Shown: positions 34,147 through 41,767 of the stretch, in pieces | Layout: every line of letters begins with the position of its first letter | Position numbering within the stretch: position 1 is the stretch's first letter | Assembly: GCF_039645585.1 (NCBI RefSeq) | Contig: NZ_CP147915.1 | Location: forward strand, 434,001 to 498,000 | Direction: 5' to 3' | Length of the DNA: 64,000 bases | Source of the DNA: Sulfurimonas sp. HSL-1656 | Lineage (GTDB): Bacteria; Campylobacterota; Campylobacteria; Campylobacterales; Sulfurimonadaceae | The notes under the pieces: model-generated | What the model was told of the DNA's origin: nothing | Seen by the model: only the letters and a program-made list of their open reading frames with translations | Databases searched by the model: none | Translations under genes and position numbers: made by a program

Positions 34147-34368
34147 TTACATGACGAGGTCCGAGTTGTAGTGGCACATGAAGCATTCGGGGCGCTCGTC
34201 CAATACTTCCGCCAGGATCTCGGCAAAATCGGGGAGCACAATACTTCTAAGCCCCGCTTCCTGGGCTTCCACAATCTTGATCAGCTCTTCGGGCCAGTAG
34301 ACGTAGGTGGTCGTCCGCGCCGTGTTTTTGTAAATATGGATTTTGTCGTCGATGATGTCGTATTCCAT
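34147..34368 (-). CDS. hypothetical protein, 73 aa
   Basis: I do not recognise this family. The small acidic protein contains a CFMCH motif near the C-terminus that could bind a metal. It lies nine bases downstream of the 77-residue gene on the same strand, so the two probably form an operon convergent with the thioesterase gene. No signal peptide or membrane helix. Confidence 0.5.
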   Translation of the reverse strand: MEYDIIDDKIHIYKNTARTTTYVYWPEELIKIVEAQEAGLRSIVLPDFAEILAEVLDERPECFMCHYNSDLVM

Positions 34369-34376
34369 ACGTCGAC

Positions 34377-34610
34377 TCAGTCCGGCGTGTTCTGCATAGC
34401 TTCGATAACGGCGTTTCTGTATGTCTCCGCCTCCGCCATCGTCGTGTAATACCTCGTCCAGACAATTCCCGCGATGATCTTGAAGTAGTAGAGTTTCTCA
34501 TCCATCTTGTTGCTGTTCGCGACGTAGTTCTCGTTTTCATAGATACCGGTGACCCCCGATATGTTCCTGACGGCAATGACGTTGCCGTAGCTGTCCTCAA
34601 GCAGTTGCAT
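34377..34610 (-). CDS. hypothetical protein, 77 aa
   Basis: Unrecognised small soluble protein, first of a two-gene unit with the 73-residue gene. It has a YGNVIAVRNISGVTGI strand-like N-terminus and a helical C-terminus, with no signal peptide. An AGGAG-type site (complement of 34615-34620) precedes the ATG. It marks the left edge of the AT-rich region. Confidence 0.5.
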   Translation of the reverse strand: MQLLEDSYGNVIAVRNISGVTGIYENENYVANSNKMDEKLYYFKIIAGIVWTRYYTTMAEAETYRNAVIEAMQNTPD

Positions 34611-34858
34611 TTTTGCTCCTGTGTGTTGGCATTGACACCATTATATATGCAAGCACCTCTCTTGCGGACGGGAAGGTTGCCTACTCTTTAGCGTTATGTT
34701 GAAAAGACGGAGAACCGTTTTTAGATCAGAAGTTTCTGGGTGTGGAAGATGAAAGAAGGAAGTGTATATTTAGGAGGGTTTCGAGCGGATGGATTTGAAA
34801 AAACAGATCCCCAATGCTGGACACAACTTCTAGGATTGGTCCAACATCGGGGTGGCGG
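34611..34858. other. Non-coding stretch with an imperfect inverted repeat
   Basis: No credible gene. CCCCAATGCTGGAC (34809-34822) and GTCCAACATCGGGG (34839-34852) form a 14-base inverted repeat with two mismatched pairs and a 16-base spacer. This could be a remnant of an insertion-sequence end or an operator. Confidence 0.4.
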
Positions 34859-35059
34859 TTATCTACTGCACATCGGTGAGCAGTAGTCGCATCCATCTAC
34901 GGCCGTGTAGAATACTTTCGCTGCCTCAAGCGCGTTCAGACAGTGTGAAAAGCCTCCAAGGAAAATTCTCTCACTCGGTAACTGTGAGCAACCCTCTTTA
35001 TGAACTGCGTGTTCACCTGCATTCCCTGCTTCTTTGCTTACATAGTATTTAGCTGCCAT
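34859..35059 (-). CDS. Small conserved Cys-containing protein, 66 aa
   Basis: The product starts MAAKYYVSKEAGNAGEHAVHKEGC and ends in GCDYCSPMCSR. A small protein with an N-terminal YYV, then HxxxC and a terminal CxxCxxxC cluster is seen scattered in many bacteria and may bind a metal ion; function unknown. AAGGACACGAT precedes the ATG. It lies at the left of the AT-rich island and may be mobile cargo. Confidence 0.6.
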   Translation of the reverse strand: MAAKYYVSKEAGNAGEHAVHKEGCSQLPSERIFLGGFSHCLNALEAAKVFYTAVDGCDYCSPMCSR

Positions 35060-35115
35060 ATCGTGTCCTTATGCTGTCAGCACAAGTGGAGAGACGTGAC
35101 ATATCAGTCTGTTGA

Positions 35116-35361
35116 TTAGGGTAATCTTGGATTTTCAGTCCTAATTTTAAAGGCACAGACTAAAATATGTTTTGCGTTATAGTCTAAAACCACTTCTACT
35201 GGTTTTGATTCTGACCGGAGTGCCATTCCCAGTGGCACTCTAATCACACCTGCAATGCTACTTTTATCTGAGACGGATTGGTACCGTTCAAAATAATCAC
35301 TCTGGCTTTCAAAATTCAGTGCAATCGTATTTCTACTCGCTATGTCATGAAGTACATCCAC
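35116..35361 (-). CDS. hypothetical protein or gene fragment, 81 aa
   Basis: An unrecognised open frame whose C-terminal two thirds (strand-rich, VIRVPLGMALRSE and VEVVLDYNAKHILVCAFKI) reads like a folded domain rather than a chance frame. No good ribosome site precedes the ATG, and upstream sequence is AT-rich and featureless, so it may be the surviving end of a larger gene. Confidence 0.3.
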   Translation of the reverse strand: MDVLHDIASRNTIALNFESQSDYFERYQSVSDKSSIAGVIRVPLGMALRSESKPVEVVLDYNAKHILVCAFKIRTENPRLP

Positions 35362-35858
35362 ATCAATGACTCAAAATACGGGGTGCATAAATTATTCAAG
35401 AACGTAATATTTCAGGCGCTTTGTTTTCATTTTGTGACATAACTTTTTACACATTTTGAGCAAGCTTTACAGAGCTTTAATAATGGAGAATATTTATTGT
35501 TTGAAAGAGTACGAAATATGCCTGCTTTGGTGCGTTCATATCAAGTATGTTTAGGAAAGCCCGAAATTCAGGCGTTTGAACCAGTGCGTATTATTGAGAA
35601 GATCTGAATAATTTGTTGTTTGTATCCTTGACATTGATGCACTTTAAAGTTAGGAGCCCTCATGGAAATAAACGATAATGATCTGTTTTTCTGAAATCGT
35701 AAATTTTTTGAAAAGTTTCTAGTTTGGAAGTTTTTGCTTGGATGGTGAGACAGGAGTGATTTGAAAAAATACATCGTATTTGAGTACAGAGGGATTCGAA
35801 AAAAAACCACCGCTTTGACATAAAATCGTCTTCATTTTTTACACTGTTCTACCATTAC
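35362..35858. other. AT-rich non-coding stretch
   Basis: About 500 bases with no gene I can support. The one longer minus-strand frame (35568-35810) has Ser/Phe/Asn-rich low-complexity composition and no ribosome site. Probably decayed DNA at the border of the island. Confidence 0.4.
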
Positions 35859-36007
35859 GGTATGCAAACCTTCAAGTCTTTTACCTTGCCGGCTCTTAGC
35901 TTTTATGGGCCGTCAGAACTTTTTACAAATGTTGATCAGCTCTACAGATTTTTGAGCATGCAGAATATTCGTTATTTGAGAGAATATAAGAAGAGTCTAC
36001 CGTGGTA
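35859..36007 (+). repeat. Direct repeat, left copy
   Basis: The 149 bases starting GGTATGCAAACCTTCAAG recur with point changes and one 24-base deletion at 38378-38502, in the same orientation. The extra 24 bases here are bracketed by TTTGAG, which occurs once in the other copy, consistent with deletion by short-repeat slippage. The two copies bracket four AT-rich genes. Confidence 0.8.
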
Positions 36008-36080
36008 TGTAAAGGTATTAAATTGTGGGAGTAAAATAGAGGTAATTGTGTTTGAATGCGAAATTATTTTAGAGCAGTGA
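35862..36080 (+). CDS. hypothetical protein, 72 aa, longer member of a duplicated pair
   Basis: An unrecognised small protein starting MQTFKSFTLPALSFYG. Its first part is repeated by the frame at 38381, which stops early. Changes between the two mostly keep the reading frame, and the deletion is a multiple of three, hinting at past coding selection. No ribosome site of note. Confidence 0.4.
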   Translation: MQTFKSFTLPALSFYGPSELFTNVDQLYRFLSMQNIRYLREYKKSLPWYVKVLNCGSKIEVIVFECEIILEQ

Positions 36081-36168
36081 CAAAGTGATTCATTTTTGCA
36101 TTATTACTAAAAAATTTATTTCAATATTTTTTGATAAACTGTCTTCAAATGTATTTTGAGGTGTTGTC

Positions 36169-36888
36169 ATGGTATTAAGTAGAGTAGTTATCGGTGTAAT
36201 GTTGAACAAAAGACTTTTTCGATTGTCTTCAATAGGTGGACTTGTAATCGATGCTCTATTGGATTTGGAAACTAAGAAAGGACACCCTTTTTTTTCAGAG
36301 ATAGGGTATACAGGTTCCAAGGAAAATGATTACACAATATCTCTTCGTGGACAAGATGGAAGGTATTCCTTAACAATAACTCAAGATCAATTTATATTAA
36401 AGAAGACTTCTCTAGATGAAAACCCTGTAAATATTCCGAATGTAATTAGTGATTTTGATGTTTTTTGGAAGGCTGCTAATAAGATTATTTCATTTCCTTC
36501 AATCAGAAGAATTGGTTTTGTTGGTGAGCACCAGATAGATTTGGATGAGAAAAAAAGAAATGAGATGATGCAAAAGTTTGTTACTTTTTCCGTACCAGAT
36601 TACCTTGGTAAGTTTCAACTGACTTTTGAAAATCGTAGGTTAACTACTAGTGGCGATATCGCGGATAAATTGGTTGATGATTTTTGGAATACGATTTATA
36701 CAATATATCTTAGTGAGCAGGATGAAACACCAACAGAGAATAAACTTAATATCAATATCGACGTACAGCGTTATTACAATCCTGCAAAAACTGATCCTAT
36801 AAAAGAAATTAATAATATAAAAGCTAAATATATTGAAGACAAAGATCAATTTATTGCGAATTTTGATTTGTCAGGTCTCGGAAAATAA
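36169..36888 (+). CDS. hypothetical protein, 239 aa, AT-rich island
   Basis: I cannot name this family with confidence. The soluble mixed alpha/beta protein contains RRIGFVGEHQIDL (about 118-130) and INIDVQRYYNP near the C-terminus, vaguely recalling the sporadic TIGR04255 family; this is weak. Codon use is visibly AT-rich compared with the rest of the window, a sign of transfer. It overlaps the next gene by TAATG, so the pair acts as one unit. GAGGTGTTGTC precedes the ATG. Confidence 0.6.
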   Translation: MVLSRVVIGVMLNKRLFRLSSIGGLVIDALLDLETKKGHPFFSEIGYTGSKENDYTISLRGQDGRYSLTITQDQFILKKTSLDENPVNIPNVISDFDVFWKAANKIISFPSIRRIGFVGEHQIDLDEKKRNEMMQKFVTFSVPDYLGKFQLTFENRRLTTSGDIADKLVDDFWNTIYTIYLSEQDETPTENKLNINIDVQRYYNPAKTDPIKEINNIKAKYIEDKDQFIANFDLSGLGK

Positions 36889-37397
36889 TGGCAAGAAAGA
36901 AACCGAAAACGAGAAATCCTAGGTTTATTCCTAATGATGTTCATTCTGAGCACGTGCGAGATGCTGATGATGTTTTTTCAACTCAGGGTACGAGAAGGGG
37001 AGAAGGTGAAGAGAACTTTACATCTGTACCACGGCCAAGAGTAAAGACTGAGGATAAGAAAAAAAATCTTTATCAATATATATCTAAATACATAAATGAA
37101 ATTGTAACTGTAGCTGCTTTGATCCCTTTACTTTATTTCTTATTTAGTATCTATCGCGATTTAGAAGATGCAAAAACGGATATTGATACTAACAAAAAGG
37201 CAATTAAAACAGATAAGTCTACGATTGTAGAACACGATAGACAAATTGCGTTAATTGAAAGAGATATTATTTATCTTCAGGAAGCGAAAAAACGAATTGA
37301 AGATAAGATATCAACATTAGAACATAGTTTGGTTGATATGCGATTGGAGCAGACTAGGTTTGAGTCGCATGAGAAAAATAAACAAGCAAAAAAGTAA
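36888..37397 (+). CDS. Membrane-anchored coiled-coil protein, 169 aa
   Basis: Unrecognised. The N-terminal 75 residues are basic and hydrophilic, one membrane helix follows (about 75-93, IVTVAALIPLLYFLFSIY), and the rest is a continuous charged coiled coil (about 95-165). Overlap with the preceding gene (TAATG) implies a two-protein system, perhaps a soluble sensor or effector with a membrane partner. AT-rich, like its partner. Lack of a signal peptide puts the N-terminus in the cytosol and the coil probably outside. Confidence 0.6.
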   Translation: MARKKPKTRNPRFIPNDVHSEHVRDADDVFSTQGTRRGEGEENFTSVPRPRVKTEDKKKNLYQYISKYINEIVTVAALIPLLYFLFSIYRDLEDAKTDIDTNKKAIKTDKSTIVEHDRQIALIERDIIYLQEAKKRIEDKISTLEHSLVDMRLEQTRFESHEKNKQAKK

Positions 37398-37400
37398 ATA

Positions 37401-37811
37401 TTATTCTATTTTTTTGTAGATGCTCTTTATCCCAAAAGCTTCGATGAAAATCGTATTCTTGTCAACAACTCTATACACTGCTCCGGTTCCGCTGTCATCA
37501 TGGACGATCACCGTGTTTCCGTCTACGTCATATTTAACTTTCGCGTAGATCCCCATTGTGATCATGCTGTCTTTTCTGAACTCGATTTTTTGACGTCCCA
37601 TGAATGGTAATTTGGTTGCAGATACCCAGGTGCCGATTAGTGGATTTGTTGGTTTGAACGCAACAAAGGCCAAGATCAGTGTCGCAACTACCATTGCACC
37701 TATGACGTAGTAAGCTTTCTTGGTTGTCTTATCGGTTCTGATGTTGCCTGCAGCGCAGTGAGGGCATGTCTTACTAATGTAGAATTCGTTGCAATTTTGG
37801 CAAATAGGCAT
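37401..37811 (-). CDS. Zinc-ribbon membrane protein, 136 aa, hypothetical
   Basis: The product starts with a zinc ribbon (CQNC-x8-CPHC, residues 4-19), has one membrane helix (about 33-52) and a small beta-rich domain (about 57-136, LIGTWVSATKLPF) resembling lipocalin-type or copper-resistance-like modules. Similar ribbon-helix-domain proteins are often phage or island cargo. Convergent with the coiled-coil gene, ending three bases from its stop. Confidence 0.55.
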   Translation of the reverse strand: MPICQNCNEFYISKTCPHCAAGNIRTDKTTKKAYYVIGAMVVATLILAFVAFKPTNPLIGTWVSATKLPFMGRQKIEFRKDSMITMGIYAKVKYDVDGNTVIVHDDSGTGAVYRVVDKNTIFIEAFGIKSIYKKIE

Positions 37812-37879
37812 ATCGTTACTTCCAATAGTATGGGTTTTTGTTTTCAGTGTTGTAATTGAAAATAAACTCGTATAATGGG

Positions 37880-38263
37880 TTAATTTTGACTTCTTTGTAT
37901 GCTGATTCCACCACTGGAATCTTCTGCATCTTCTGTGTCACTGTAATTATTAATTCTTTCTGGCATTAATACATTTAGTATGCAATCACCTCGGTTCGGG
38001 ATTACTTGTATTCTGTATGTTCCAACGGATACTTTGATATTGGCACCCCAAGCAAAGGTATTTGGAATTTTTTTGTTGTGTCTATCGTAGACACTTAACA
38101 TACCGCAGCTGGACGGTGTCAGGCTTACATTCATATAACCTACATTTTTTGCATATACGTTTATGATTTTTTGATTGTCTGACATTTCAATCTTATATGA
38201 ACCAGTACCATCAAGTGCAAGAAGTGATGATGCCGCGATTAGCAGTGAGAGAAATATTTTCAT
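37880..38263 (-). CDS. Secreted/periplasmic hypothetical protein, 127 aa
   Basis: A clear signal peptide (MKIFLSLLIAASSLLALDG) is followed by a small beta-rich domain with two cysteines (SSCGML and GDCILN), which could form a disulfide, and a Ser/Asp-rich tail. AGGAGTTGGACCT-type sequence precedes the ATG. Unrecognised family, AT-rich, inside the direct-repeat-bounded segment. Confidence 0.55.
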   Translation of the reverse strand: MKIFLSLLIAASSLLALDGTGSYKIEMSDNQKIINVYAKNVGYMNVSLTPSSCGMLSVYDRHNKKIPNTFAWGANIKVSVGTYRIQVIPNRGDCILNVLMPERINNYSDTEDAEDSSGGISIQRSQN

Positions 38264-38377
38264 AGGTCCAACTCCTATTTATAGGAGATAAATTTACCTA
38301 ACCCTTCCTTGTTTTTTGATATTTTTAATGGAATTGCCATACATTCAGTTCTAGTTCGTTCATTGATTCGTCATGTT

Positions 38378-38502
38378 GGTATGCAGACCTTCAAGCCTTT
38401 TACCTTGCCAGCTCTTAGCTTTTATGGGTCATCAGAACTCTTTACAAATGCGGATCAGCTCCACATATTTTTGAGAGAATATGAGAAGTATTTCCCTTGG
38501 TA
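38378..38502 (+). repeat. Direct repeat, right copy
   Basis: Same-orientation copy of 35859-36007 with about a dozen point differences and a 24-base in-frame deletion. It marks the right edge of the AT-rich segment, shortly before the GC-rich lipoprotein gene. Confidence 0.8.
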
Positions 38503-38503
38503 A
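38381..38503 (+). pseudogene. Truncated copy of the 72-aa protein gene
   Basis: The frame starts MQTFKPFTLPALSFYG, as the 35862 gene does, but ends after 40 residues at PW, where that gene continues for a further 23 residues. Probably a decayed duplicate. Confidence 0.5.
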
Positions 38504-38513
38504 ATCTATGAAA

Positions 38514-38547
38514 GATTAAAACTCCCGATTCCCGGTAAAGGAATCGG
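38514..38547 (-). terminator. Terminator of the Ca-binding lipoprotein gene
   Basis: On the minus strand CCGATTCC / GGAATCGG (8 bp, seven-base loop) is followed by GAGTTTTAAT, 26 bases after the lipoprotein stop codon. Confidence 0.65.
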
Positions 38548-38572
38548 CAGCCTGCCAAATGCATTCGCGCTA

Positions 38573-40951
38573 CTAAAAAGCAGTACAGGTACCAATGTAT
38601 CCTGGAACGTTACACGCCTCGGTTAGACCAGTGCACGCAGTGTCACAACAATAAGCGTCCACACAGTTACCAGAAGTACAGTCACTGGTTGAAGTACACA
38701 GAGACCCATTGGGAAGTTTAGGAACGTCATCTGCGTTACCGTTACAGTTTTCATCAATTCCATTGCTTAGGATTTCAGTTGCACCGGGGTTGATGGACGG
38801 ATCCGTGTCATCGCAGTCGTTCAGGATCGCGCAGTAACCGTCCATGTCGGCGTCCGTACAGCTTGTACCGCTGTAGTCGATATTTCCATCTGGGTCGGCA
38901 CCGTCACTGGTGCCGCCGGGAACGAGCGGTGACGTGGAACTGTCGGGTGCCAGCGGATGCGGGTCGCTGCCGTCTTTGAGGGCATCGTCGTCCGTGTCGG
39001 CATCGGCGGGGTCCGTCTCGGAGGCGCCTACGGCACCGTTTGCATCAAGATCTTCGCCGCTGACGCATTCGGAGGCAACCGCGGCAGGGCCGTCGCAAAG
39101 GCCGTCGTTGTCGCTGTCGGCGTCGAGGGGGTCGGTGTGTGTGCCGGGATCATTGTCCGGCTGCCAGAGACCGAGGTTCGTACCGCTGTAGGCGATGGCG
39201 GCCGCACCGTCGCTGGTGCCGCCCGAGACGGCAGAAGTTGTTCCTATCTCGAGGCCGTCGATCAGGCCGTCATTGTCGCTGTCATTGTCAAGCGGATTGA
39301 GTGAATAGGTGACTTCAAGGCCATCCGGGATGCCGTCATCATCGGTGTCGGCGTCGAGCGCGTCAGTATTGGCGCTGAGCTCCTGGCCGTCGTTGAGGCC
39401 GTCGTTGTCCGTATCGGGGTCATTCGGGTCAGTGCCGTTTGTGATTTCCGCGGCGTCGGAGACCCCGTCGCTGTCCGCATCGGTAGAAAGCGTACCGCTG
39501 CAGACCCCCGTGACTTGGCAGATATCGTCGACGGTCAGAGGGTTTCCGTCGTTACAGGTTGTCCCTGCAGGAAGCGACTGGATGCTGCAGCCTGTGACCG
39601 GATCAGCGCTGAGCGCTTCGGGGCTGCAGGATGCAGTAGTGCAGGGGTTGCTGTCATCGCAGAACGTATCATTGGGTGTATTGCTGCATGCCCCGGCGGT
39701 ACAGACATCCATCGTACAGGCAAAGTTGTCGTCACAGACAGTCGCCCCATCTTCGTCTGTCGCACCGTCGCAGTCGTTGTCCAGGCTGTCGCATCCGTCC
39801 AGGACGCTGTTATAGGAGGCATCGTGGGCCAGGTAGACGGCGTCGTTGCAGGGGAGCCATCCGGCAGCGCCGCCGCAGGTTTTCTTCGCACCGCTGCAGA
39901 CGCCGTCCTGCATTTCACAAAGCTGCGCGATGAGGTCCGGATCGGCACTGTCAATCAGGCCGTCGCCGTCGTTGTCGACGCCGTCACAGACCTCGACTTC
40001 GTCGATCATACCGTTACAGTTGTCGTCGATACTGTTCCCAATGATTTCGGTTGCGCCCGGATAGACGTTGGGGTTGGTATCGTTGCAGTCGGTGGTAAAG
40101 GGGTACCCGTCCGCATCGGCATCGGCGGGAGCCGCCACGGTGTAGGAGAGTGAGAGTTGACCCAGCGCATTGGCGCCGGTGTCGTTCACATCGATGACGA
40201 GGGTTTGGGCGCCTTCCGACCAGAAGGTTTTAGCCGAAAAGGTCAGGCGGTCATTGGCATGGACGTCCGTGCTCCAGGCCCCGCCGTTGCTCTGGGGCGC
40301 CATCGTGCCGGAGAGCAGAAGGCTGGTCGTATCCATACTTCGGGTGAAAACGACGGCGACGGTGTCGTTGACCTCGATGTCCGAACTGCTTTCGGGAACG
40401 GCGATTGCTGTGAGCGGGACGGTCATGCCTGCGGCCACCATCCCTTCGCCCAGGGCGTGCATCGCTTCTACTGCCCCGACCAGCGTTATCCCCAGCGCCG
40501 CTTCGACGTCTGCGGCGAAAGTGGGGGAACTGAAATCCGTCCCCGCGGGCAGAGCGGCGATCAAAGTGCTGTTGAGATCGATAAGCCCGTTGTTGGGGTC
40601 GCCGTCCCCGTCAAGCGACTGCAGCAGCCGTGCCAGGTTGACGGCTGCAACGGTATCTGCCGGGAAGAAGCTGTAGGGAACGACCGGGCCGCTTTCAGCC
40701 GTGACGGTTCCGATGGAGACGGCGCCGACCGAGAAGGTGACGGTGTCGCCGTCCGGGCAGGTATACCCGCCGCCGGCATCGGTCGTGCCGGCCGTTCCGG
40801 AAGAACAGGCATAGGAGAGCCCCTGGACGGGGGCGTCAATAAACTGGCCGGTCACCGTCGGGGTGCTGCTGCCCCCGCCGCCACCGCCACACGCAGTCAA
40901 TAAGATCAACGCCGTAAAGGCGGGTAAGAGCATTCCCATCCGGATCATCAT
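38573..40951 (-). CDS. Large lipoprotein with MopE-type and thrombospondin-type-3 Ca-binding repeats
   Basis: The 792-residue protein has a lipobox (LLTAC, Cys21) followed by a Gly run, an N-terminal domain (to about 100), an Ig-like Big_5 region (about 178-275), a MopE-type metal-binding motif (DCNDTNPNVYPGATEI, GNSIDDNCNG), Cys-rich segments, a series of Asp-rich repeats (DTDNDGLNDGQEL, DTDDDGIPDGLEV, DNDSDNDGLIDGLEIG), and a second MopE motif near the C-terminus. Such repeats bind calcium and stiffen surface proteins. Probably an extracellular lipid-anchored adhesin or matrix protein. AAAGGA precedes two tandem ATGs. Confidence 0.8.
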   Translation of the reverse strand: MMIRMGMLLPAFTALILLTACGGGGGGSSTPTVTGQFIDAPVQGLSYACSSGTAGTTDAGGGYTCPDGDTVTFSVGAVSIGTVTAESGPVVPYSFFPADTVAAVNLARLLQSLDGDGDPNNGLIDLNSTLIAALPAGTDFSSPTFAADVEAALGITLVGAVEAMHALGEGMVAAGMTVPLTAIAVPESSSDIEVNDTVAVVFTRSMDTTSLLLSGTMAPQSNGGAWSTDVHANDRLTFSAKTFWSEGAQTLVIDVNDTGANALGQLSLSYTVAAPADADADGYPFTTDCNDTNPNVYPGATEIIGNSIDDNCNGMIDEVEVCDGVDNDGDGLIDSADPDLIAQLCEMQDGVCSGAKKTCGGAAGWLPCNDAVYLAHDASYNSVLDGCDSLDNDCDGATDEDGATVCDDNFACTMDVCTAGACSNTPNDTFCDDSNPCTTASCSPEALSADPVTGCSIQSLPAGTTCNDGNPLTVDDICQVTGVCSGTLSTDADSDGVSDAAEITNGTDPNDPDTDNDGLNDGQELSANTDALDADTDDDGIPDGLEVTYSLNPLDNDSDNDGLIDGLEIGTTSAVSGGTSDGAAAIAYSGTNLGLWQPDNDPGTHTDPLDADSDNDGLCDGPAAVASECVSGEDLDANGAVGASETDPADADTDDDALKDGSDPHPLAPDSSTSPLVPGGTSDGADPDGNIDYSGTSCTDADMDGYCAILNDCDDTDPSINPGATEILSNGIDENCNGNADDVPKLPNGSLCTSTSDCTSGNCVDAYCCDTACTGLTEACNVPGYIGTCTAF

Positions 40952-41135
40952 GCCATCCTTTGTCAGAGCAATAATTTTATTATCGAATGAACCCTCTTAG
41001 AAGCGTATAAAAATCATGACAGAAGGGGTGGTATTTGCAGCAAAGACGGCAGCATCGCATAGGGAGAAATAAACGAAGTTTTTTGTTTCAGAGTTTTGAG
41101 TCGGATTTGAATGATTTTGTGAAAAAATTAGAAGA

Positions 41136-41221
41136 TGGTGCGACCGGCGAGATTTGAACTCGCACACCAAGTTGGCACTACCCCCTCAAGATAGCGTGTC
41201 TACCAATTCCACCACGGTCGC
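41136..41221 (-). tRNA. tRNA-Leu (GAG)
   Basis: Minus strand: acceptor GCGACCG/CGGTCGC, D arm GGTGGAATTGGTAGACAC, anticodon stem CTATC/GGTAG with loop TTGAGGG (anticodon GAG), a long variable arm as in class II tRNAs, T loop GTTCAAATC and an encoded CCA (41136-41138). Confidence 0.95.
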
Positions 41222-41298
41222 GTTTTAACAGTAAGTTTTAAAAGACCAGAATTATACTGGCGAGAATGTTATAAACAGCTTAAATTTCTTCAGGCTGT

Positions 41299-41325
41299 CA
41301 AAAAAAACGAAGGCCGAAGCCTTCG
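41299..41325 (-). terminator. Terminator of atpE
   Basis: CGAAGGC / GCCTTCG with a four-base CGAA loop; read on the minus strand the stem is followed by seven Ts. It lies just after the atpE stop codon. Confidence 0.85.
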
Positions 41326-41341
41326 CGGGTTTTTCGGCTGA

Positions 41342-41656
41342 TTAGCCGAGGTACGGGTTAGCGTACAGAGCGATCAGGGCAATAACGAGTGTATAGATGA
41401 CCTGAGCTTCGATCATCGCGAGGGCGATGAACATTGTAGTCATGAGCTTACCACCCAGACCCGGGTTGCGAGCAGTACCTGCGATAGTCGCAGCAGCAGT
41501 GTGACCCATACCGATAGCGCCACCGAGAGCAGCGAGACCGAGGCCGACGCCTGCAGCGATCATAGAGTAAGCTTTGAGTGTCTGGTTTGCAACGTCAGCG
41601 TCAGCTGCGAAAGCAGCGCCAGCGAAAGCAACCATCAGAAAAAGAATCTTTTTCAT
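41342..41656 (-). CDS. atpE: ATP synthase F0 subunit c
   Basis: The 104-residue protein has an N-terminal signal-like segment (FLMVAFAGAAFA) followed by the two-helix c-subunit hairpin; the proton-carrying glutamate is in ALAMIEAQVIYTL and the polar loop is GTARNPGLGG. Start 41656 gives MKKILFLMVAFAG; GGAG lies upstream. In Campylobacterota atpE is usually separate from the other ATP synthase genes, as here. The extended N-terminus is typical of that group. Confidence 0.95.
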   Translation of the reverse strand: MKKILFLMVAFAGAAFAADADVANQTLKAYSMIAAGVGLGLAALGGAIGMGHTAAATIAGTARNPGLGGKLMTTMFIALAMIEAQVIYTLVIALIALYANPYLG

Positions 41657-41767
41657 GGAGTTCTCCAGTAAATTTTTTTGTGTCAAAGTCCGTTCGGCTT
41701 GCGTATCCCTACTTGTCACTTTGCGGGCGAATTATAGATATTGCACGCTTAAGAGGCGCTTTGTTGT

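Noticed and set aside
35568-35810. 80-residue minus-strand frame in the AT-rich gap
   Set aside because: Low-complexity Ser/Phe/Asn sequence in AT-rich DNA, no ribosome site, no paralogue.
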